Notes: generated from the sequence alone by a model not told the origin. A DNA stretch of 64,000 bases from Reyranella sp. (GCF_017305915.1 NZ_JAFKJN010000013.1:146858-210857), one strand, 5' to 3'; positions 54,425 to 63,722 are shown, counted from the first letter of the stretch. A program made the numbers and translations.

Positions 54425-55414
54425 ATGCTCGCATTCATCCTGAGACGCCTGGTCCAGTCGGTCGCCGTGCTGCTGGTCGTCGGGCTCGTCGCCTTTTTCC
54501 TGTTCCGGTACGTCGGCGATCCCATCAACGGCATGGTCGGCCAGGACACCCCGGCCGTGGAGCGCGAGGCGCTGAAGCAGAAGCTCGGCCTCAACGACCC
54601 CGCGCCGATCCAGTTCCTGCACTTCGTCGGCAACGCCGCGCGCGGCTGGTTCGGGCTCAGCTACCGCACCTCCGAGCCGGTCAACCGCATGATCCTGGAG
54701 CGCCTGCCGGCGACCCTCGAGCTCAGCTTCTGCGCCGCCCTGTTCGCGCTGCTGGTCGGCGTGCCGATGGGCGTCTACACCGGCCTCTACCCACGGCACT
54801 GGAGCAGTCGCGCGCTGCAGGCGATCTCGCTGATCGGCGTGTCGCTGCCGACCTTCGTGATCGGCATCCTGCTGATCCTGGTATTTTCCGTGATCCTGCA
54901 CTGGCTGCCGTCGTTCGGCCGCGGCGAGACCGTGGACCTCGGCTGGTGGACCACCAACTTCCTGCGCTGGAAGGGCATCGAGGCGCTGATCATGCCGTCG
55001 ATCACGCTCGGCCTGTTCCAGCTCACCCTGATCATGCGGCTGGTGCGGTCGGAGATGCTCGAGGTGATGCGCACCGACTACATCAAGTTCGCGCGCGCCC
55101 GCGGCCTCACCAACCGCGCCGTCAATTTTGGCCATGCGCTCAAGAACACATTAGTGCCGGTGATCACCGTCACCGGCCTGCAGCTCGGGAGCCTGATCGC
55201 CTTCTCAGTGGTCACCGAGACGGTGTTCGCCTGGCCGGGCGTCGGCCAGCTCTTCATCCAGTCGGTGCAGTTCGTCGATATCCCGGTGATGGCGGCCTAC
55301 CTGATGCTGATCGGCCTGTTGTTCGTGCTGATCAACCTGGCCGTCGATCTCCTGTACTTCGCCGTCGATCCGCGCCTGCGCGGCGGCGGCCTCGCGCGCG
55401 CCGGAGGGCACTGA
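54425..55414 (+). CDS. dppB: Peptide ABC transporter permease (DppB-like)
   Basis: A 329-residue permease with six membrane segments. MLAFILRRLVQSVAVLLVVGLVAFFLFRYVGDP is the family start, LNDPAPIQFLHFVGNA follows, and the coupling motif is DYIKFARARGLTNRAVNFGHALKNTLVPVITVTGLQLG. The C-terminus carries DLLYFAVDPRLR. dppC starts two bases after its stop. Confidence 0.95.
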   Translation: MLAFILRRLVQSVAVLLVVGLVAFFLFRYVGDPINGMVGQDTPAVEREALKQKLGLNDPAPIQFLHFVGNAARGWFGLSYRTSEPVNRMILERLPATLELSFCAALFALLVGVPMGVYTGLYPRHWSSRALQAISLIGVSLPTFVIGILLILVFSVILHWLPSFGRGETVDLGWWTTNFLRWKGIEALIMPSITLGLFQLTLIMRLVRSEMLEVMRTDYIKFARARGLTNRAVNFGHALKNTLVPVITVTGLQLGSLIAFSVVTETVFAWPGVGQLFIQSVQFVDIPVMAAYLMLIGLLFVLINLAVDLLYFAVDPRLRGGGLARAGGH

Positions 55415-55416
55415 CC

Positions 55417-56334
55417 ATGGCCCAATGGCTTGCGCGCGCGGCCGACAGCGATGTCTGGTGGAGCTTCAAGTCTTCCGCAACGACGGTCATTGCGGCGATC
55501 GTCACCCTCCTGATCATCTTCATCGCCTTCCTCTCGCCGGTGCTGGCGCCGCACACCCCGTTCGACCCGTCGACGCTCAGCCTGACCGACGGCCTCAAGC
55601 CGCCGGTGTTCATCGGCGACGACGGCGATTGGTCGTTCCCGCTCGGCACCGACGACCAGGGCAGGGACGTGCTCAGCTCGATCATGTACGGCACGCGGCT
55701 GTCGCTCGGGGTCGGCTTCGCCGCGGTCGTGGTGGCGATGGTGATCGGCATCACGCTCGGCCTGTTCAGCGGCTATTTCGGCGGCGCGGTCGATGCGGTG
55801 ATCATGCGCATCGCCGACGTGCAGCTCACCTTCCCGGCGATCCTGGTGGCGCTGCTGATCGACGGCATCGCGCGCGGCATCCTGACCGGCCAGCGCCATG
55901 ACGAGATCGCCGTGTTCGTCATCGTCGGCGCGATCGGCCTCTCTTTCTGGGTCCAGTACGCCCGTACCGTGCGCGGCTCGGTGCTGGTCGAGAAGAACAA
56001 GGAATACGTCCAGGCGGCGCGGGTGATCGGCCTGTCGCCGATCCTGATCATGTTCCGCCACGTGCTGCCCAACGTCACCGGCCCGGTGCTGGTGATCGCC
56101 ACCATCAATCTCGGCCTCGCCATCATCACCGAGGCGACGCTGTCTTTCCTCGGCGTCGGCCTTCCTTCCACCCAACCCTCGCTCGGCACCCTGATTCGCC
56201 TCGGCAACGAGCTGCTGCAGTCCGGCGAATGGTGGATCACCGTCTTCCCGGCCGCGACGCTCGCGGCCCTGGTGCTGGCGGTGAACCTGCTGGGCGACTG
56301 GCTGCGCGACGCGCTGAACCCGAAGCTGCGCTGA
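55417..56334 (+). CDS. dppC: Peptide ABC transporter permease (DppC-like)
   Basis: A 305-residue permease with six membrane segments. PLGTDDQGRDVLSSIMYGTRLSLGVG is the N-terminal family box; the coupling motif is KNKEYVQAARVIGLSPILIMFRHVLPNVTGPVLV; the C-terminus is LLGDWLRDALNPKLR. A palindromic repeat (56351-56439) separates it from dppD. Confidence 0.95.
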   Translation: MAQWLARAADSDVWWSFKSSATTVIAAIVTLLIIFIAFLSPVLAPHTPFDPSTLSLTDGLKPPVFIGDDGDWSFPLGTDDQGRDVLSSIMYGTRLSLGVGFAAVVVAMVIGITLGLFSGYFGGAVDAVIMRIADVQLTFPAILVALLIDGIARGILTGQRHDEIAVFVIVGAIGLSFWVQYARTVRGSVLVEKNKEYVQAARVIGLSPILIMFRHVLPNVTGPVLVIATINLGLAIITEATLSFLGVGLPSTQPSLGTLIRLGNELLQSGEWWITVFPAATLAALVLAVNLLGDWLRDALNPKLR

Positions 56335-56350
56335 TGTGTATTCAGTACCC

Positions 56351-56439
56351 CTGTCGTCCTGAGCGAAGCGAAGGACCTAGTGGACCGATCAACGAGTCTG
56401 GGGCGAGCGCAAGATCCTTCGCTGCGCTCAAAATGACAG
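56351..56439. repeat. Dispersed intergenic palindrome inside the dpp operon
   Basis: Left arm from 56351 and right arm ending 56439 match at about 23 of 28 positions; core GAGCGAAGCGAAGGA. It resembles the copies at 44248-44317 and 21299-21410. It may reduce or stabilise downstream dppDF mRNA, or be a neutral insertion. Confidence 0.7.
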
Positions 56440-56446
56440 CGGGGCG

Positions 56447-57478
56447 ATGATGGCCACCAACGCCCCCCCGCTTCTGGAAGTGAAGAACCTCCGCGTCGAG
56501 TTCCCGACGCGGCGTGGCACCCTGGTTGCCGTCGACGACGTGTCGTTCGAGATCGCGCCCGGCGAGGTCCTGGGCGTGGTCGGCGAATCGGGCGCCGGCA
56601 AGTCGCTGACCGGCAACTCGATCATCGGCCTGCTCGAGCCGCCGGGCCGTATCGCGGGCGGCGAGGTCCGCCTCGAGGGCCGGCGCATCGACAACCTGCC
56701 CTACGAGGAGATGCGCAAGGTGCGCGGCGCCCGCATCGGCGCCATCTTCCAGGATCCGCTGACCAGCCTGAACCCGCTCTATTCGGTCGGCCGCCAGTTG
56801 ATCGAGACCATCCAGACCCACAAGCAAGTGTCGGCGGCACAGGCCCAAGCCCGCGCTCTTGCGCTCTTGAAGGAGGTCGGCATCCCCGGCGCCGAGCACC
56901 GCATCGACCACTACCCGCACCAGTTCTCCGGCGGCATGCGCCAGCGCGTGGTGATCGCACTCGCGCTCTGCGCCGATCCGCGGCTGATCGTGGCCGACGA
57001 GCCGACCACCGCGCTCGACGTCTCGATCCAGGCGCAGATCATTGCGCTCTTGAAGCGCCTCTGTCGCGAGCACCGGACCGCGGTGATGCTGGTCACCCAC
57101 GACATGGGCGTGATCGCCGAGACCGCCGATCGCGTCGCCGTCATGTATGCCGGCCGCATCGCCGAGATCGGCCCGGTGCGCGACGTCATCAAGCACGCGC
57201 AGCACCCCTACACCAAGGGCCTGATGGGCTCGATCCCGCATCTCGGCGAGCGCGGCGGGCGGCTGACCCAGATCGACGGCGCGATGCCGCGGCTGACCGA
57301 GATCCCCAGGGGCTGCGCCTTCAACCCGCGCTGCGAGTTCCGCGGCGCGCGCTGCCTGGTCGAGCGGCCCGAGCTGATGGCGGCCGGCGCGAGCCGCGCC
57401 GCCTGCTGGCTGCACGATGCCAAGGGCGTCGGTGCGCCCCTGTCGAAGGATGGGGCCAAGGAGCTGGCCAATGTCTGA
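56447..57478 (+). CDS. dppD: Peptide ABC transporter ATP-binding protein (DppD-like)
   Basis: A 343-residue ATPase. Walker A is GESGAGKSLTGNSI, signature FSGGMRQRVVIALALC, Walker B RLIVADEPTTALDV, switch VTHDMGVIAETAD. The C-terminal oligopeptide-transporter domain includes CAFNPRCEFRGARC with four Cys, which bind an iron-sulfur cluster in related systems. The dppF start overlaps its end by 8 bases. Confidence 0.94.
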   Translation: MMATNAPPLLEVKNLRVEFPTRRGTLVAVDDVSFEIAPGEVLGVVGESGAGKSLTGNSIIGLLEPPGRIAGGEVRLEGRRIDNLPYEEMRKVRGARIGAIFQDPLTSLNPLYSVGRQLIETIQTHKQVSAAQAQARALALLKEVGIPGAEHRIDHYPHQFSGGMRQRVVIALALCADPRLIVADEPTTALDVSIQAQIIALLKRLCREHRTAVMLVTHDMGVIAETADRVAVMYAGRIAEIGPVRDVIKHAQHPYTKGLMGSIPHLGERGGRLTQIDGAMPRLTEIPRGCAFNPRCEFRGARCLVERPELMAAGASRAACWLHDAKGVGAPLSKDGAKELANV

Positions 57479-58496
57479 GTTCGTCCAGATCGACGGGCTG
57501 AAGCGCTACTTCGACGTCTCCGCGCCCTGGCTGGTCCGCCAGATCGAGAAGCGGCCGCGCCAGATCGTGCAGGCGGTCGACGGCATCGACATCACCATCG
57601 CCAAGGGCGAGACCTTCTCGCTGGTGGGCGAATCGGGCTGCGGCAAGTCCACCGTCGCGCGCCTGGTCGTCGGCCTCTATCCGCCGACTGCCGGCAAGAT
57701 CGAGTTCGACGGCCACGACATGTCGCAGCGCCGCAGCGGGTCCGAGACCTCGACCCTGCGCCGGCGGCTGCAGATGATCTTCCAGGACCCCTATGCCAGC
57801 CTCAATCCGCGCTGGCGGGTGTTCGACATCATCGCCGAGCCGATCCGCGCCTTCGGCCTCGCCAAGGACAAGGCCGACCTGCGCCAGCAGGTCGAGGACC
57901 TGCTGCGCCAGGTGCGGCTGACCCCGGCCGACGGCGCCAAGTTCCCGCACGAGTTCTCGGGCGGTCAGCGCCAGCGCATCTCGATCGCGCGCGCGCTCGC
58001 GAGCCGGCCGGAGTTCCTGGTGTGCGACGAGCCGACCTCGGCGCTCGACGTCTCGGTGCAGGCGCAGATCCTGAACCTGATGATGGACCTGCAGAAGCGG
58101 TTGCAGCTCACCTACCTGTTCATCAGCCACAACCTCGCGGTCGTCTATCACATCTCGACCCGCGTCGGCGTGATGTACCTCGGCCGGCTGGTCGAGGTCG
58201 CGCCGACCGAGACGCTGTTCCAGCGGCCCAAGCACCCCTACACGCGGATGCTGCTCGACACGATCCCCGACCTCGAGATGACCGGCCGCCAGCGCGCGCC
58301 GGTCGGCGGCGAGGTGCCGAGCCCGATCAATCCGCCGACCGGCTGCACCTTCCATCCGCGCTGTCCGTTCGCCGACGAACGCTGCAAGGTCGAGCGGCCG
58401 AAATCGCTGCCGATCGAAGGCGGCGAGGTCGCGTGCCACGGCATCGAGGAAGGCCGCATCCCGATCGACGAGCGGAGCTACACGAAGGCCTCATAG
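57471..58496 (+). CDS. dppF: Peptide ABC transporter ATP-binding protein (DppF-like)
   Basis: A 341-residue ATPase. Walker [15 protein letters not shown] loop [12 protein letters not shown], signature [16 protein letters not shown], Walker [14 protein letters not shown], switch [12 protein letters not shown], and the C-terminal [14 protein letters not shown]ys cluster. ATG 57471 overlaps dppD by eight bases. It partners DppD to power the permease. Confidence 0.94.
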   Translation: MSEFVQIDGLKRYFDVSAPWLVRQIEKRPRQIVQAVDGIDITIAKGETFSLVGESGCGKSTVARLVVGLYPPTAGKIEFDGHDMSQRRSGSETSTLRRRLQMIFQDPYASLNPRWRVFDIIAEPIRAFGLAKDKADLRQQVEDLLRQVRLTPADGAKFPHEFSGGQRQRISIARALASRPEFLVCDEPTSALDVSVQAQILNLMMDLQKRLQLTYLFISHNLAVVYHISTRVGVMYLGRLVEVAPTETLFQRPKHPYTRMLLDTIPDLEMTGRQRAPVGGEVPSPINPPTGCTFHPRCPFADERCKVERPKSLPIEGGEVACHGIEEGRIPIDERSYTKAS

Positions 58497-58554
58497 GACC
58501 GCGGGCCTCCAGGTCCGTTCAAGACTCATGAGCGGACCTGGAGGTCCGCGGTCC
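58496..58554. repeat. Long inverted repeat after dppF
   Basis: Arms of 22 bases (58496-58517, starting at the last base of the dppF stop, and 58533-58554) match except at one position, with a 15-base spacer. There is no T tract. It may end the dpp transcript or be a dispersed repeat. Confidence 0.75.
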
Positions 58555-58642
58555 GATGATGACGCCGCCGTCTTTGCTTGACCCGTCGCGCTGCTCCCGT
58601 ACGATCCGCTACCTTTTCGATTCATTTATTTGGAGAGTCCGT

Positions 58643-59836
58643 ATGCCGGTGATCAACCGCATTGCCTCGTTCCACAAGGACATGACCGCGTGGCGCCACG
58701 ACATCCACAGCCACCCGGAGACGGCTTTCGAGGAAGTGCGGACGGCCGACGTTGTTGCGGACAAGCTGAAATCATTCGGCCTCGAGGTGCATCGCGGCAT
58801 GGCCAAGACCGGCGTGGTCGGCGTGCTGCGCTCGGGCAATTCCAAGCGGGCGATCGGCCTGCGCGCCGACATGGACGCGCTCGACGTGAACGAGACCAAC
58901 CAGTTCGCGCACAAGTCAACGATCCCCGGCAAGATGCATGCCTGCGGTCATGACGGCCATACCGTGATGCTGCTGGGCGCCGCCAAGTACCTCGCCGAGA
59001 CCAAGAACTTCGACGGCACCGTCTACTTCATCTTCCAGCCGGCCGAGGAGAACGAGGGCGGCGGCCGCGTCATGGTCGAGGAAGGGCTGTTCGACAAGTT
59101 TCCGGTCGAGGGCGTCTACGGCATGCACAACATCCCGGGCATCCCGGTCGGCCGCTTCGCCGTCCGTCCCGGCCCGATGATGGCGGCCTACGACATCTTC
59201 GAGGTGGTGGTGAAGGGCGTCGGCGCGCACGGTGCGATGCCGCATCACGGCATCGACCCGGTGGTGGTCGGCGCACACATCGTCACTGCGCTGCAGTCGA
59301 TCGTGGCGCGCAACATCGATCCGATGGACACCGCTGTCGTCTCGACCACCCAGATCCACTCCGGCGACACCTGGAACGTGATCCCGCAGGAATGCGTTCT
59401 GCGCGGCACCGTGCGCACCTTCAAGAAGCCGGTGCAGGACATGATCGAGGCCAGGATCGAGAAGATCGCGCGCAACGTCGCCGCTGGCTTCGGCGCCGAG
59501 GTCACCAAGTGGCGCTACGAGCGGCGGTATCCGGCGACCGTCAACTCGCCCAAGGAGACCGAGTTCGCGGCCCACGCCGCCTCCGCGCTGGTCGGGCTGG
59601 AGAACGTCAACCGCAACCCGACGCCGGCCATGGGCAGCGAGGACTTCGCCTGGATGCTGCTCAAGCGGCCGGGCTGCTACATCTGGATCGGCAACGGCGA
59701 CAGCGAAGGCTCGTGCATGGTCCATAATCCGGGCTACGACTTCAACGACGACATCCTGCCGATCGGCGCCTCCTACTGGGCGACCCTGGTCGAGCAGCAG
59801 CTCGGGCGGCACGCGATGCCGCAAGCGGCGGAGTAG
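58643..59836 (+). CDS. M20-family amidohydrolase (hippurate hydrolase-like)
   Basis: A 397-residue metal amidase. Metal-ligand motifs are HACGHDGHTVML (Cys-His), FQPAEENEGGG (Glu-Glu), YGMHNIPG (His) and the late PAMGSEDFAWM. Relatives cleave N-acyl amino acids such as hippurate, indole-3-acetyl amino acids or thermostable carboxypeptidase substrates. ATG 58643 is chosen over the upstream ATG because TGGAGAG precedes it and MPVINRIASFHKDMTAWRHDIH is the typical start. It follows the peptide transporter and may act on imported acyl amino acids. Confidence 0.93.
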   Translation: MPVINRIASFHKDMTAWRHDIHSHPETAFEEVRTADVVADKLKSFGLEVHRGMAKTGVVGVLRSGNSKRAIGLRADMDALDVNETNQFAHKSTIPGKMHACGHDGHTVMLLGAAKYLAETKNFDGTVYFIFQPAEENEGGGRVMVEEGLFDKFPVEGVYGMHNIPGIPVGRFAVRPGPMMAAYDIFEVVVKGVGAHGAMPHHGIDPVVVGAHIVTALQSIVARNIDPMDTAVVSTTQIHSGDTWNVIPQECVLRGTVRTFKKPVQDMIEARIEKIARNVAAGFGAEVTKWRYERRYPATVNSPKETEFAAHAASALVGLENVNRNPTPAMGSEDFAWMLLKRPGCYIWIGNGDSEGSCMVHNPGYDFNDDILPIGASYWATLVEQQLGRHAMPQAAE

Positions 59837-59862
59837 GCGACACTTCTCATCCGTCTTCGGCC

Positions 59863-60708
59863 GTGCATCCCTACGCCAACCAGAGGATCGGCCTCGCCAC
59901 CATGCACGCGAAGGAGCGGGCGCTGGCGCCCGCCTTCCGTCGCGTGCTGGGGGCCGAGATCGTGGTCCCGCCGATCGACACCGACACGCTCGGCACCTTC
60001 TCGGGCGAGGTGCCACGGCCCGACGCGCTGGTCGAGACCGCGCTGCTCAAGGCCGAGATGGTGTTCGAGGCCATGCCCGACGTCGATTGCGCCGTCGCGA
60101 GCGAAGGCAGCTACGGCCCGATCGAGCGCCTGCCCTTGGTGCCGAGCGGCGTTGAGCTGCTGGCCTTCGTCGATCGCAAGCGCGGCATTCGCCACGTCGA
60201 GACCATGCCGACGCACCGCACGACCTGGCGGCTGCAGCGCTTCGCCAAAGGCGATCCCGACCGGCTGCTGGCGCTGAAGGGCATGGGCTTCCCGCGGTTC
60301 GGCGTGTTCGTGGTCTGCAGCAGCGACATGACCAAGCCGATCAAGAACCTCGCCACCGTCGACGCGGTGATCGACGCCATGGACCGCGAGGCCGAGCGCT
60401 CGGAGGACGGGCTGGCGGTGCTCTACTCCGACATGCGCGCGCACATGAACCCGATGCGCATGATGGTGCTGCGCGCGGTGGGCTTCCAGCTCGCCAAGCG
60501 CTTGCAGCGGCTCTGCCCCAAGTGCCAGGCGCCGGGCTTCGGCCCGATTGGCGCGCGTCGCGGCCTGCCGTGCGAAGGCTGTGGCGAGCCCACCCACTGG
60601 ATCGATTTCGAGATCGACGGCTGCAAGGCCTGCGGCCATGCGACGAGCCGCCCGCGCAAGGACGGCCGCCGGACGGCATCACGCCTGTCCTGCAAAACCT
60701 GCCGCTGA
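59863..60708 (+). CDS. DUF6671-like protein with C-terminal zinc-ribbon Cys motifs
   Basis: A 281-residue protein of the uncharacterised DUF6671 type, from GTG 59863. The body starts ANQRIGLATMHAKERALAPAFRRVLGAEI and includes TDTLGTFSGEVPRP, VASEGSYGPIERLP, SSDMTKPIKNLATVDAVIDA and YSDMRAHMNPMRMMVLRAVG. The C-terminal part has Cys pairs CPKCQ, CEGCGEP, CKACG and CKTC, suggesting two zinc-binding sites. Function unknown. Confidence 0.75.
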   Translation: MHPYANQRIGLATMHAKERALAPAFRRVLGAEIVVPPIDTDTLGTFSGEVPRPDALVETALLKAEMVFEAMPDVDCAVASEGSYGPIERLPLVPSGVELLAFVDRKRGIRHVETMPTHRTTWRLQRFAKGDPDRLLALKGMGFPRFGVFVVCSSDMTKPIKNLATVDAVIDAMDREAERSEDGLAVLYSDMRAHMNPMRMMVLRAVGFQLAKRLQRLCPKCQAPGFGPIGARRGLPCEGCGEPTHWIDFEIDGCKACGHATSRPRKDGRRTASRLSCKTCR

Positions 60709-60720
60709 GGTCCTTATGAG

Positions 60721-61038
60721 TTAGCGGCCGGAGGCCTGCCGCGCGCAGGCCGGGAAGTGCTTGGCCAGCGCTTCCATCTTCGGGGTCATCTTGTCCTGCT
60801 CGGCAGCCCTGTCGGCTTCGTCGTAGTCGGCCGGCGTCATCATCTTCTCGCCCTGGTCGGCGAGGCAGCTGCAGGCCCCCGGGCAGGCAGCGCGCCCCGC
60901 CTCCGACAGGTCGGGTGTCGACTGGCAACCCTCGACACAGGAGGCGATGAAGCGGCTGCGCTGATCCTTGGTCCACTCGGCCGACGCGGGCGAGGCGATC
61001 GCCAGCAGGAGCGCGGTCGCGGCCAGCCGGCGGCTCAC
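60721..61038 (-). CDS. Small Cys-rich exported protein, copy 2
   Basis: A 105-residue exported protein with signal MSRRLAATALLLAIASPASA (GTG start, overlapping the upstream stop as GTGA). The mature part begins EWTKDQRSRFIASCVEGCQS and carries AACPGACSCLADQGE and a final FPACAR: seven Cys in the pattern CxxxC...CxxxCxC...C. It is a paralogue of the upstream gene with the same spacing. Family not recognised. Confidence 0.68.
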   Translation of the reverse strand: MSRRLAATALLLAIASPASAEWTKDQRSRFIASCVEGCQSTPDLSEAGRAACPGACSCLADQGEKMMTPADYDEADRAAEQDKMTPKMEALAKHFPACARQASGR

Positions 61039-61355
61039 GGCATCCTCGCTGCCCTCTTGGCACAAGCCGGGAAGAAGCCGCGGATCTTCTGCATGGTCTC
61101 GGTGGTGCGGCCGGCGGCGGCCGCCTCGTCGAGGGCGTACATGTCGGCCGGCGTGACCTGGGTCTCGGCCTGGTCGGCGACGCAGCCGCAGGTGGCGTCA
61201 CACACGCGCCGCTTCGAATCGGGCAGCTTCAGCGTGGACTGGCAGCTTTCGACGCACTGGCCGAGGAACTGCTCGCGCTGCGCCCGCGTCCAGTTGGCGG
61301 AAGCGGGGAGGCTGAGCGCCGGGAGCAGGAGGGACGCGATCGCCAGACGCAACAT
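61035..61355 (-). CDS. Small Cys-rich exported protein, copy 1
   Basis: A 106-residue exported protein with signal MLRLAIASLLLPALSLPASA. The mature part begins NWTRAQREQFLGQCVESCQS and has RRVCDATCGCVADQAE and a terminal FFPACAKRAARMP. Cys spacing matches copy 2, so a tandem duplication is clear. ATG 61355 starts the signal; the frame is open further upstream but without a start of sense. Divergent from the TauD-like gene. Confidence 0.68.
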   Translation of the reverse strand: MLRLAIASLLLPALSLPASANWTRAQREQFLGQCVESCQSTLKLPDSKRRVCDATCGCVADQAETQVTPADMYALDEAAAAGRTTETMQKIRGFFPACAKRAARMP

Positions 61356-61419
61356 GGGCTTACTCCACAGGGTCGCAATCGGCACCGATTTTGAATTACC
61401 ATGCCGGGGAGAGGAAGCG

Positions 61420-62415
61420 ATGACTGCATCATTCAATGTGACCGGGTTGCCCGGTGCCGCCTTCGGCGCGACCGTGCGGCTGGCCAAACCGTTGCACCAG
61501 GAGATGCCGCAGGACCTGCCGCAGGCGCTGGCCGATGCCGGCGGCCTGCTGCTGATCCCGGGCCTGGGCGAGATCTCGCAGGATCCCAAGCTGCTGGTGA
61601 CGCTCTCCTACCTGTTCGGGCCGGAGGTCGAGGATTACCGCACCTTGCTCACGCGGGTGACCATGGCACACGAGACGGTGCCGGAGATCTTCATGGTCAC
61701 CAACATGGTGCCGGGGGCGCGGCCGCCGCCCAGGCGGCCCAATCCGCCGCTGACCGCCGACGGCGAGCTGCCGGTGCAGTACCCGCATCGCTCGGGCTGG
61801 CACACCGACCAGAGCTATCGCCGGCCGCCGCCGGACATCTCGCTGTTCTATGCCGCCACGCCGGTCGCCAAGGGCAGCGGCCAGACGATCTTCGCGTCCG
61901 GCCATCTCGCCTACGACGCGCTGCCGGCCGATCTCAAGGCCAGGGTCGAGACGCTCGAGGGCCTGCATGCGCAGCCGGGCAGCGGCCGCAGCCGCGGCGA
62001 CGCCGAAGCCGGCAAGACTCCGCCGCCGATACTGCCGCACCAGCGCTCGCAGAAGCAGCCGGTGGCGCGCACGCATCCGGTGACCGGCAGGAAGGCGCTC
62101 TATCTCTGCGAGTCCGGCCAGATGGACTGGTTCGACGGCCCGTTTGTCGGCCTGGAGCCCGGACCGTACGGCGAGGGCGCGAAGCTGCTCGACGCGCTGA
62201 TGACCCATTACACGAAGCCAGAGTTCATCTACGCCCACGAGTGGACGCAGGGCGACGTGCTGGTGTGGGACAATCGGTGCCTGGTGCACGCCGCGACCTG
62301 GTACGATGCCGAGAAGGAGCAGCGCATGATGTGGCGCACCACGGTGCGCGGCAATCCCGGCGCGCTCTATGCCGGCGAGAAGCGCAGCTGGATTCCGGGC
62401 CGTGCTTGTGGTTGA
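61420..62415 (+). CDS. TauD/TfdA-family Fe(II)/2OG dioxygenase
   Basis: A 331-residue dioxygenase. The iron facial triad is visible as HTDQSY (His-x-Asp) at about residue 128 and the distal His in NRCLVHAATW near 288. The 2OG-binding Arg lies in MMWRTTVRG. LYLCESGQMDWFDG and FIYAHEWTQGDVLVWDN are typical of the alpha-ketoglutarate-dependent taurine dioxygenase branch. Substrate could be an organic acid, sulfonate or herbicide-type ether. The response regulator overlaps its 3' end. Confidence 0.9.
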   Translation: MTASFNVTGLPGAAFGATVRLAKPLHQEMPQDLPQALADAGGLLLIPGLGEISQDPKLLVTLSYLFGPEVEDYRTLLTRVTMAHETVPEIFMVTNMVPGARPPPRRPNPPLTADGELPVQYPHRSGWHTDQSYRRPPPDISLFYAATPVAKGSGQTIFASGHLAYDALPADLKARVETLEGLHAQPGSGRSRGDAEAGKTPPPILPHQRSQKQPVARTHPVTGRKALYLCESGQMDWFDGPFVGLEPGPYGEGAKLLDALMTHYTKPEFIYAHEWTQGDVLVWDNRCLVHAATWYDAEKEQRMMWRTTVRGNPGALYAGEKRSWIPGRACG

Positions 62416-62743
62416 GGACGAGGTCGTCCTGCGAATGGCCGTAAGCGCACATCTGCGCGATGCCGGTTTTCTCGTGATCGAGGCGGTGAGCGCCGACGAG
62501 GCGGTCGAGCTGGTGAGCGCCAACCGGGCGATCCAGCTCGTGTTCACCGACGTCATGATGCCGGGCACGATGGACGGCAACGGGCTCGCGGCCTGGATCG
62601 GCGAGCGCTATCCCGAGGTCGGCGTCCTGGTCGCGTCCGGCGTCGACCAGCCCGGCCCGCCCCCCTTCATCGCCAAGCCCTATTCGTTCATCGAGCTGCA
62701 GCGGCGCATCGAGCGGATGCTGCCCGACCCGGCGAACGATTAG
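62402..62743 (+). CDS. Single-domain response regulator (CheY-like)
   Basis: About 113 residues from GTG 62402, overlapping the dioxygenase by 14 bases. It is a receiver domain alone: VLVVEDEVVLRM at the start (acidic pair), the phosphorylated Asp in VFTDVMMPGTMDG, and FIAKPYSFIELQRRI with the conserved Lys. An upstream ATG at 62369 would add 11 residues lacking receiver features. No histidine kinase is nearby, so it may be a stand-alone or hybrid partner. Confidence 0.82.
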   Translation: MLVVEDEVVLRMAVSAHLRDAGFLVIEAVSADEAVELVSANRAIQLVFTDVMMPGTMDGNGLAAWIGERYPEVGVLVASGVDQPGPPPFIAKPYSFIELQRRIERMLPDPAND

Positions 62744-62744
62744 G

Positions 62745-63722
62745 TCAACCGATATAGCCCTGCGCCCCTTCGTTGCGCAGCCACAGGCGGATCAGCAGGC
62801 GGCGCCGCTCGTCCTCCTCGAAGTCGTGGAACTCGGTGCGGCTGTGGCCGATCTCGCGGTTGACGACGTACTGGATCTCGCCGGCCTGCAGGCGGAACTG
62901 GAACTGCAACGACGTGTCGGCGAACACCTCCCTGATCGCCTCGACGGCCGCGGTGGTCTCGTTGTCCATGCCGCCGCCCTTGAGCGCGTAGCCGCCGCGG
63001 ATCTGGTGCAGCGACATCCGCGCCTTCATGCGGTCGCCGTCGCGGATGAACAGCGGCGCGGAGAAGGTCTCGGGCTCGCCGGGATGGTACTCGCGCTGGC
63101 GGTCGAACCAGAACGGCTCGTAGAGCCTGGGCAGCACCTCGCGATGGCGCTCGCGCAGGGCGTTGTGGACGGTGGCGAAGCTCATCACCCGGCTCATGCC
63201 GCCGTCCTTGGCCGGCCGCACGCACAACAGGCCGACGAACTCCGGCATCATGAAGTTGTAGGAGTTGTCGTTGTGGAACTGCAGGTCGATGTTGGTCTTG
63301 TCCGGCCGCACGCCGCTGCCGGGCAGCGCCTGCCTGCCGGTGTCGTGGACGTCGTAGACGATGGTGCCGTCGAGCTTCTGCGCCACCGGCCGCGCCAGCA
63401 TCGACGACAGGATCCAGTACAGCGCCTTGGCCTCGTCGAGGGTGAGCTGCTCGATCGGCAGCCGGTCGAGCAGGGCAAAGCGCCGGCCGTCGGTCAGGAT
63501 CGACCGCACCTCTGCCATGGCGGCGCGGCAGGCCGGCAGGTCGAGGCTGTCGGCCCGCAGGGCCAGCAGCGGCACCGGCTGGCGGCGCAGGGTCGCCGCG
63601 GCGTCGATGAGCTCGCGGCGTGCGGCCTCGGACAGCACCACGCGGTAGTCGTGCTCGCGGACGTCGGCGCGGGTCCAGGCCTGGCAGCCGGTGATCGGCC
63701 GGTCGAGAACGGTGGGGTGCAT
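62745..63722 (-). CDS. TauD/TfdA-family Fe(II)/2OG dioxygenase (second)
   Basis: A 325-residue dioxygenase of a different branch. The iron motif is FHNDNSYNF (His-x-Asp), about residue 149. The distal region includes VVNREIGHSRTEFHDFEEDE and the arginine segment RRRLLIRLWLRNE. A central DLQFHNDNSYNFMMPEFVGLLCVR matches TauD-like enzymes of unknown substrate. It is convergent with the response regulator and lies just before the IS element. Confidence 0.85.
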   Translation of the reverse strand: MHPTVLDRPITGCQAWTRADVREHDYRVVLSEAARRELIDAAATLRRQPVPLLALRADSLDLPACRAAMAEVRSILTDGRRFALLDRLPIEQLTLDEAKALYWILSSMLARPVAQKLDGTIVYDVHDTGRQALPGSGVRPDKTNIDLQFHNDNSYNFMMPEFVGLLCVRPAKDGGMSRVMSFATVHNALRERHREVLPRLYEPFWFDRQREYHPGEPETFSAPLFIRDGDRMKARMSLHQIRGGYALKGGGMDNETTAAVEAIREVFADTSLQFQFRLQAGEIQYVVNREIGHSRTEFHDFEEDERRRLLIRLWLRNEGAQGYIG

